From Schoenoplectus triqueter (lineage: Eukaryota; Streptophyta; Magnoliopsida; Poales; Cyperaceae), in the NCBI GenBank assembly GCA_964058805.1, contig CAXKVV010002098.1:1-19498 (forward strand): a stretch of 19,498 nt of DNA, read 5' to 3'. This document shows, one piece after another, positions 12,532 through 19,498 of the stretch; the first letter of the stretch is position 1; the number at the start of each line of letters is the position of its first letter. The translations under genes were made by a program, and so were the position numbers. A model generated the notes under the pieces. It was not told the DNA's origin, made no database searches, and worked only from the letters and a program-made list of their open reading frames with translations.

Positions 12532-13897
12532 CTCTTTTTGTTAAAAAACAAGAAAATATTTTTTTCACCACACAATTTAATGTCAGGGGTCATTTTCTGT
12601 TGTTAAAGAGACAAAAGTGAAAAAGATTTAATTTTGGTGCTTAATTTTTTATTATTAAATTTAGGGTAGGTGAAAAGGTTAATATATTTATGTGTGTGTG
12701 TAATCACATTCTTACTTTGCTTTTTGTTATTTCTTCCGTATTTCTCCAAATAAGAAAAGGATGCCTGACCCAATCACCCAACGGTGTTTCTTTTCGAAAG
12801 AGAGAAAATACATTGGCTCGATTCAATTTGATGAAATATTTGAGAGTTTTATGTTATCTCGGATAAGATCATTTTTTGAGTCATCTAGCTAGTCTAGAAT
12901 CATTTTCAAGTTTTGGATCGTCCATTTTTGAACCCCAACAATTAATGATTAGGGATCTTCCTAATTTGAAATCAGGACCCGGCCCCTTTTTGTATGAATA
13001 TTTGATTTTGGATTATGCTATTTTGCTTCGCCACCTGTTGCAAGTCACAGAAAATGTGAATCAGTTTGGCTTTTTGAAATTATTATATTGCGCATGTTGA
13101 ATTTTGAGTCGGATCTAGAAAATTTGTTGTACTTCTTAATTATTAAATTCCAACTACTAAACTTGCTAAGTTTCTAGAATATGCTCCATCAAAAGAACAT
13201 ACTCAAGAATTATGCATATATTATTATAACGTATATAATAATTATGCATGTATGATATTTTATTCATACAATTAGAAAACATTCATGTCATGTAGACTGT
13301 ACATGATGGCAAAATTTTCAAAAGGAATGTAGCTAATTTATGATACAGCTGTACATTGATATCATCTTTCCAACGGCTACGTCAGGTTAAAATACTTTTT
13401 ATTTGCCATTTATTATTAGTTGTGCGTGCTTCATGGATTTTTAAAATACCCTTTATTCTTAATTACTTTTGTTCTTAGTAGTTAAAATATTGCATGCATG
13501 ATGCATGAAAAGAATCAGCCAAGTAGAAACGTTCAATCTAAATTAAAATCGTTTTAGGAAAGGTGAACGAGGATTAGCGCGAGACAATGGATGTAACTAA
13601 ACACGTTTACGGATGAATATTTTGATTTTTTTTATCAATTTTATAAGTATATATCATTAGCTCTAATTAATTTTGGAGATGAGATTTCAGCCTCCACAAG
13701 AAAAAAAAATCTTAGTCTGAAAATTCTTAGTCCCCTTTCTCTTCTACATGAGTTAATTAATCATCTCAATAATTTCTGAAAATTTAAGAAGGGTTAAATT
13801 AGGATTAAGTTTTTGCTAATAGATTTTTTAGCTAAAGAATCATTATCATCTATTTAATCTTGATGTATATTTTAGAGCCTTCATCTATTTGGAGTAC
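12532..13897. other. gene-poor A/T-rich region
   Basis: I find no supportable gene. The open frame at 12876-13100 has no recognisable features. An imperfect palindrome of A/T-rich sequence centred near 13230 has arms starting and ending in ATGCAT. A cluster of GCATGCATGATGCATG lies near 13493-13507. There is a short (GT)n run near 12692. Confidence 0.55.
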
Positions 13898-13980
13898 GGT
13901 GTTAATGGGTCGGGTCGGGTCATTATTATTTTATTATTTTTCTTGATCTGATCCGTTTAAATTCAGATCAAATAATCTTT
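13898..13980. mobile_element. partial second copy of the GGTGTCAAT-ended element family
   Basis: The sequence starts GGTGTTAATGGGTCGGGTC, continues with an ATTATTTTATTATTTTT stretch and then an ATTCAGATCA-type segment. It follows the order of the first 100 or so bases of the 12091-12521 element, with substitutions and a deletion in the GGGTC-rich part. No right end is present, so it is a truncated copy. Its GGTGT start suggests that the complete terminus of the family is GGTGTCAAT, as the right end of the other copy (ATTGACACC) also implies. Confidence 0.55.
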
Positions 13981-14966
13981 AAGAAAAATTTTAAAATATT
14001 TTTCTTTGTGGAAATGCATTGTTTTCTTCAAACACTTCTAAATGAAGACCACGATAATTAATAGATTTTAAAATAATTAAAAAAGTGTATATATAATTTT
14101 ATTCAATCTTATAAATTTACTTATTGTGTTTCAAAATTTATTCAATTTAAATATAAGTTAATATTTCAACAAAAATTAATTATGTTACATAAAGTTTATA
14201 ATCAGGGGCTGAGGGAATAAGTCGGTAAAATCAAATAATTTTTTGAGTAATTTTAATAAAAAAAATTAAGATTTTTGATACTCGTCCCCCCCCCCCCCAC
14301 ACACACACACCCAATTGTCCTCCGGCCCTTTTCTATCCCCCAATCCTCTTCCCTTTTTTATAATAGTCCATATATATTTTTTTAATGAAACTGGTAGCTT
14401 ATTTGTCACTTATATTAAAAAATATATATAACCTTAAAATCTGAAACTTACTCAATTTATATGTTCAAGTAAATTTGAGTATATGTTTTATTTTATTTTT
14501 TAAAAAAAAATTACACGAACACCTGCCGTAAATATTGTTAAAATAGAACTCCAGTTGCTAGGAATTTACATCATAAATTTGTTTTTATTTTTATTTTTTG
14601 GGAAGCAAAAAATTGGGAACCTTCCTCATGCCTTTCTACTTTATTCTCTCCAAATGGAGGCGGGGTATGTAAATAATTAAATATATAACAAATAAAAAGC
14701 ATATCAATATATAGACTAGCGAGTGAATTTATATACGAGTTCTCTGCTTGACTGGAGGCATCTAGCCTTGTCTGATTGTAGATTATTTACTACGTCACTT
14801 ATTAATTCCACAACCTTGTAACTCTGTGCTAAACCAAATTCGGTATAAAGGAGCCATCATTCTTTTTTTCCGATGGAGTTTTTTTTTACATTTATATTCT
14901 GAGTTTTCATTTGAAAACATCCGTCTTTCATCTTATATACAGTGGTTGTATTGTTCATGGAACAGT
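13981..14966. other. gene-poor A/T-rich region with a C13/(AC)6 tract
   Basis: No gene is supported. At 14286-14298 there is a run of 13 C, followed directly by six AC units (14299-14310). The rest is A/T-rich with short homopolymers. Confidence 0.6.
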
Positions 14967-14974
14967 AGATTGAT

Positions 14975-15272
14975 TAGAGGTAGGAGAACTCAACCCGATC
15001 TGAGAAATCTGTCTGATCCGTTTGGATTTAAATCTGTCTCAATTTGATTTTTTTAAAAACTTAAACTGATCTGATCCGAACCTGATCTGATCTGATCCAA
15101 TTCAAAATTAAATGACCTTCAATCCAATCGAAATCTATCATAGATCTAAAAAAAATATAATATATAAATTGACCTGATCCGATCAGACTCGATTTCTTTC
15201 AGAAAATCAAACTGACCCGACCTATCCGACCTGAACCCGAACCCGACCCGATCCATCCGATTGTAACCTCTA
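14975..15272. mobile_element. 298-base hAT-type MITE with 8-base target-site duplication
   Basis: AGATTGAT is present at 14967-14974 and again at 15273-15280. Between them the segment begins TAGAGGT and ends ACCTCTA, a perfect 7-base terminal inverted repeat. An 8-base duplication together with short TA-G-GGT-like ends is the hallmark of hAT-superfamily elements. The interior is made of degenerate GATCTGATCCGA and CCGACCCGA-like repeats with an A/T-rich centre. It has no coding capacity, so any movement would depend on a transposase supplied elsewhere. Confidence 0.78.
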
Positions 15273-15280
15273 AGATTGAT

Positions 15281-16290
15281 GGTTGCCACTTTCCAACACT
15301 TTTTTTGCTCTGGTTGGAAGAAAATGAACGCCTTAACACGTTTGAATGGGCTGTACAATAATAGTCGTACCTGAAACTTCTCTATTGTGTATATAGAGAG
15401 AGAGAGTAACTTGGCAGCTGCTGCCACCTTTTCAAAAAAAAAAAGAAAGGAAAAATAAAAGAGTAACTTCGCATATGTGCATATAGCCCATCGTGCATTG
15501 AAGCCGCTTAGCTTCCAAAATAAAGTTTAAAATATATAACCAAACGCTGTTTATAAGCATTAATTTATTTTCAAAATTGTGCAATTATCTTACTGAATTT
15601 AATTAGCTCATTATTATAATACTGTTTCATTCTTTTCTTTTTTTTTCAGATTTCTCTTTCGTTGTTTCGTTGATTCTGTTTTCAGCCTCTTCTTGACCAA
15701 TTATTTGTACTAAATGTATGTTGAAAGATGAAAACATGTCAAAAACTATCTGCAACAATCATAAAGTTTGCGAAAAGAAAAAAAATTCTGCTGCACTAAC
15801 ACTACGTCACATCATAAACATTCTTAAGTCTGAAAAGATTAAAAAAAAGAGAGAATATTATTGTTATCTGATTTTTCCCGCAAGGCACTTCAAGTTAAAA
15901 TGCCACTTTGTAATGAATATGGGACCTCGATAGTAATTTACTTTTAGGGCGTGTTCGTTAATGTTATTGTACACGTGAGAAAAAAAATAAGTTTGAGCTA
16001 ATTATTTTTTATCCACGCGCACAATAAAATTCTATAGCAAATCCACCTCCATTTTCTTTCCCTCTCGCTGGTCGAACATGTTGTTCAATTTGTTAAGGGC
16101 CTATGGTTATGTGGAATCTAGTTAGCTATGGCCTTGCCTAAGTGTGGAATAAACTCTTTATCCCTGACTTATGAAGTAAATATGAATAATTAAAAAATAG
16201 ATAAAGAGAAAAAAGTTAATATAATGGCACCTTAAATTATACCATAAGTTATTCCTCAGCTAGAGTGCGAGACCCATAATTTGTAGTGAA
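15281..16290. other. gene-poor region
   Basis: No gene is supported. Open frames at 15146-15427 (minus, mostly inside the MITE) and 15718-15933 (plus, Lys-rich, A/T codons) resemble nothing known. A short (AG)n run lies near 15396-15406 and an A-rich purine tract near 15435-15463. Confidence 0.6.
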
Positions 16291-16900
16291 AATGATGAAA
16301 TTATTATTATTATTAGTACAATAATAATAATTATTATTATAAGTATTAATAATATAATAATAATTATTATTATCATCATAATAACTAATATTATATTAAT
16401 AAATTATTTTTATTGTTTTTAATTTTATTTTATCAATAATTATAATTATTGTTGTTGTGACATATGTTTTCATATTATCAATAATAATAATATATTTGTT
16501 ATCATTATTGTTATTTTAATTATTATTAATATAATAATACATGATAACTAATTTTATATTAATAGATTATTATTATTCTTCTTAATTTTAATTTATCAAT
16601 GTAACTATTATATATGGTAATCACGTAGGATTTGGTTTTTATATTTTCATATAATTTAATTATTATTACATTATAATTATGATTAATATTTTTATTATAT
16701 TTTTAATATGATTATAGAAGTATTTTAATATTACATTTTTCTTATTGTTATTTATTTAATTAGTAATGTAATGATAAAAATTATTATTAATATCATCATT
16801 GTCAGTTATTGTAATAATAATATTAATAATACATTATTAATAATGATAATAGTAACAATAATAATGACAATAAAAATAAAAATAATATCATCATCATCAT
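16291..16900. repeat. degenerate ATT/AAT-rich simple repeat block
   Basis: About 600 bases are almost wholly made of interrupted ATT, AAT, TTA and ATC trinucleotides on both strands, with G and C nearly absent apart from a few insertions near 16610-16640. Stretches of AATAATAAT are followed by ATTATTATT many times, so the strand can fold back on itself. The start and end are approximate. Confidence 0.85.
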
Positions 16901-17650
16901 TATATTCTTCTTATTCTTTCATTTGCTCAACCAAACATGATCATATAGTGTTATTTGTGTCGGGAGGGGATCTGAAAGGTAATATTCAAAAATTCTTTTT
17001 TGATGTGGCCAGTGTTACTTCTTGGGAAATTTAGAAAGAAGCAGACATTGTGCTTTTCTTTTTCTTTGACACAAATGAAGTGCATTTTACAAGTTATATA
17101 TAACCCCTAATTTTAAGCACTTCTCATTATTTTGTTATGTGCTTACTGGACAGGTTTGCAGGTTTTCTGATCTGCTGACTACTGTGGCGGCCAAGCTGAA
17201 GTGAAGAGGTGAGTCCCAGCTCCCAGGTGATACCAATGACACGCTGGGGCAACTGATGGCCTCGATTATGCATGCATCGATGTTCACACGTGACGTTTGG
17301 AAGTTGGAACTCGTTAGCTACGATGTATTTGCAAAAACATGAAGGATTGAAGTGAATTTTTCATTTTGCAGATGAATTAAGAAACAAATCAAATGTTTGA
17401 TGTTATTTTTCTTTGCAATTAGTTGTTGTACCGAATTCATGTGCTTTGAGGCGTAGCGGGGCAGCGCAGCGCAGCGCAGAAGGTGCACCGTTGGACTTGC
17501 ATCGAGATATGTGTTTCACCAATTTCAAAGACCCCGTAAAGTTGTCGGTGCTGGTTTTCATGATGGATAGAATTTGGAGGGTGATTTCTATTGTTTCACA
17601 TAACTTTATATTTTATAGAATAACACAAGTAGTCAAATATTAAAAAAAAC
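16901..17650. other. less A/T-rich stretch with orphan exon-like pieces
   Basis: Base composition becomes more gene-like here. The plus strand at about 16912-16978 reads openly (including HIVLFVSGGDLK) up to a GGTAAT donor-like site. After an acceptor-like CAG at 17151-17153 it reads 16 codons ending LLTTVAAKLK and a TGA at 17202-17204. The phases of these two pieces do not join, and I do not recognise either protein. They could be the remains of a decayed or transposon-captured gene, or chance. The frame at 17413-17643 is not convincing. Confidence 0.25.
17461..17479. repeat. GCAGC pentamer array
   Basis: Three full GCAGC units and most of a fourth stand out in A/T-rich surroundings. It is a small tandem repeat. 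Confidence 0.85.
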
Positions 17651-17815
17651 ATAAAGTTGAGAACCTCGAATAAGTTTACAGAAACCAAAATTTTCTGGTT
17701 CTCGCAAAATATGCGTCGTTTTGTTTTGTTTTATATTTTATATATAGAAGTTGTTTTTGCTTGATTAAATGACCCATTTGTGATACAGCCTAAAAACACT
17801 ACTGTGTGCTTCTTA

Positions 17816-17893
17816 GGCCCAGCCCTGTTTTAATTTTAGTAGTAAACTAACTAACAGATATAAGTCTACTTTCTGGGCCAAGCCCTGTATTAA
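17816..17893. repeat. imperfect direct repeat GGCC(C/A)AGCCCTGT
   Basis: A block beginning GGCCCAGCCCTGT at 17816 recurs as GGCCAAGCCCTGT at about 17876, each followed by an (A/T)TTAA-like end. The copies are roughly 60 bases apart. It may be a remnant of a GGCC-rich dispersed repeat, and no ends could be set. Confidence 0.45.
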
Positions 17894-18049
17894 CTGTTCA
17901 CATCTTTTGTCTTTCTTCCATTCTTTTTTGAAACTTAAGTACATTTTATCAGTTCTTTACTCCAAATTACTATGGCAAAGAAACTGCAATCCTGTTATCT
18001 AAAAATATTATGTTATCTAGCGAGGTGGTTATACTGTAAACAAAATAAA

Positions 18050-18490
18050 TTTGATCGAGTTGTACTTAGCTCAAACTCAATTCATAAAAACACGAGTTGA
18101 GCCGAGCCGAACGTGTGAAATATTTTGAGCTGAAAAGTCTGGCTCAATCTCAGCTCGTCACTATTTGAATTAGCTCACAAGCTAATGTATGTGTTGACTC
18201 GATTTGACGTTTAGATTTAATATATTTATAAACTATAAAGTTGGTACATATATAAGTTTGATACAAGAGTTGATATAAATTTAGTATATCAACAAATTAT
18301 ATTTTTAATGACATCTTTGTTGTACTACTTTACTATACGAGTCTATTCACGAGGGAATAAGAGACACTTCTAATCCTCTGAGATGATGAGAGAGGGATTA
18401 TTGAGTTGGAGCTCCGTGAAAACGAGCCAAATTAGCTCAAACTCGAACCAGCCTATCTTGAACTGATCTAGCTCAAGTTTTTTTAGGTAG
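18050..18490. repeat. degenerate GAGC/GCTC-rich dispersed repeat-like element
   Basis: The flanks of this stretch carry GAGCCGAGCCGA, TTAGCTCAAACTC, GGCTCAA and CTAGCTCAAG words, while its middle is A/T-rich. TTAGCTCAAACTC occurs exactly twice on the same strand, at 18066-18078 and 18432-18444. The pattern is like other short non-coding plant elements built from degenerate GCTCGA motifs. No target-site duplication was found, so the borders are approximate. Confidence 0.5.
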
Positions 18491-19498
18491 CCCCTAGATT
18501 CATCTGTATTATAATTTTCGCATCCCTATGACCTCCATTATTATATTGTCTCTCTGGCATTTACCTCGTAAACATCTGTTCTCTTATTAATGATTTACAG
18601 AAAAAAATTAGGTCTTCGCTTTCAAAGAAATTTTTATGTGCCTCTGTTTATTAGTGCAGGAAATTATACTAGAGTTACAGTTTGTTATTCAGGTGAGTAT
18701 TGGACAATAGTAGAACCCTTTAAAAGGTGTTTCAGTTTTACTTTTACCAGTGAAGAAAGGTACAGGACTATCTCAATTCTATCAAATCAGTTCTAGAGGT
18801 GGCAATTAAATATTTCGTCAATCCTATCAAAAGATAATTCTATACTGGATGTAGTGTCATCTGACATTAATTAATTACTTGTCACTACGTGTTTGGCAAT
18901 TGGCACCAATATTCCACCTCCTGGCTCAACTGCTCAAAGAGTACACGATTAGGCGACCAATCATTATTGGAAATCATGCCCACTTAGGAAGCCTAAGCTC
19001 CCTATTGCTATATTTCATTTCATTCATGATCACACCATCTTCATCATTGCTGTTTGGTAAGGTGTGACCCGTTGCTGGGCTGTAGGATGAATTCTTTTTC
19101 ATATATTTGAATGATTGAATCGGGTATATTAAACAAATATTAACTAATTCTTCACTTACAAATTATTTAATGATTTATCCGGGCCCTCTTTTCGTTTTCT
19201 TCTCAGTGGAGGGTCTCTCTGGTACTTCAAGATAAAGACAATTTTTATTCTTATCTGTGACAGGTGACAATTTTTTATTCTTATCTGACGATTATCCTGA
19301 TATTTTAAAATAGAGAAGGAATTTAATTATCATTATTTGGATGTAGCATTAGTGTTAATGAAATTAAATATTTAATAATTATTATTTAAGTTCTTAAATA
19401 ATAAAATTTATTGAATGAATATGTTATAAATATCATCTTATGTATGTATATAAAAAAAAATATCATTTCAACATTATTTATATATGCATCAAGCGTTA
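18491..19498. other. gene-poor right end
   Basis: No supportable gene. Open frames at 18590-18796 and 18879-19067 are short and unlike known proteins. TAGAGGTGGCAA at 18794-18805 resembles one end of a hAT-type element, and it is close to the terminus of the 14975-15272 MITE, but no partner end is visible. TTTTTATTCTTATCTG is repeated at about 19241 and 19272. The last 200 bases are very A/T-rich. Confidence 0.5.

Noticed and set aside
12876..13100. 74-codon open frame
   Set aside because: No domain, signal or similarity that I can see, and A/T-driven codons.
13208..13250. A/T-rich imperfect palindrome with ATGCAT ends
   Set aside because: In such A/T-rich DNA imperfect palindromes are common; no duplication flanks it.
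15718..15933. 71-codon Lys-rich open frame
   Set aside because: Composition follows local A-richness, with no recognisable feature.
17413..17643. 76-codon open frame containing the GCAGC array
   Set aside because: Partly microsatellite, and the remainder is unlike any protein I know.

Overview
The window is nuclear DNA of a flowering plant, most likely a eudicot. It carries three protein genes in the usual plant form (spliced, GT-AG introns rich in A/T, long A/T-rich spacers). The right-hand half is mostly gene-poor DNA with short non-autonomous transposons, microsatellites and degenerate low-complexity sequence.

Layout: (1) positions 1-412, minus strand, hold the 5' part of a GT14-family glycosyltransferase gene (GlcAT14-like) that runs off the left edge. 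(2) A 1.7 kb divergent spacer follows, with homopolymers, pentanucleotide repeats and two site II-like motifs. (3) Positions 2157-6191, plus strand, hold a complete 8-exon gene for a mitochondrial m-AAA protease of the FTSH3/FTSH10 type, with a predicted 820-residue product. (4) A 2.3 kb spacer contains a GC-richer, palindrome-rich block. (5) Positions 8547-11291, minus strand, hold a complete 7-exon laccase gene of the LAC2/LAC17 clade, with a predicted 581-residue product, a secretion signal, all four copper-binding motifs and a recognisable miR397 target site. (6) From 11.3 kb to the right edge no gene can be supported. This part holds two short transposon-like insertions with target-site duplications (431 bp with a 9-10 bp duplication; 298 bp with an 8 bp duplication and 7 bp inverted ends), a partial second copy of the first family, a 600 bp ATT/AAT-rich block and a GAGC/GCTC-type degenerate repeat.

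The three genes do not form a pathway. The protease works in the inner mitochondrial membrane, the laccase in the cell wall (lignin polymerisation) and the glycosyltransferase in the Golgi. The protease and laccase genes are convergent neighbours. From memory, Arabidopsis FTSH3 (At2g29080) and LAC2 (At2g29130) are also close together, so this may be conserved microsynteny.

I did not find a previously undescribed system. The items most worth checking are the miR397 site, the in-frame retainable intron 4 of the protease gene, and the two short transposon families with intact target-site duplications. Exon borders were placed by hand from reading frame, splice consensus and family conservation. 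Both complete genes splice to uninterrupted frames with every phase consistent.
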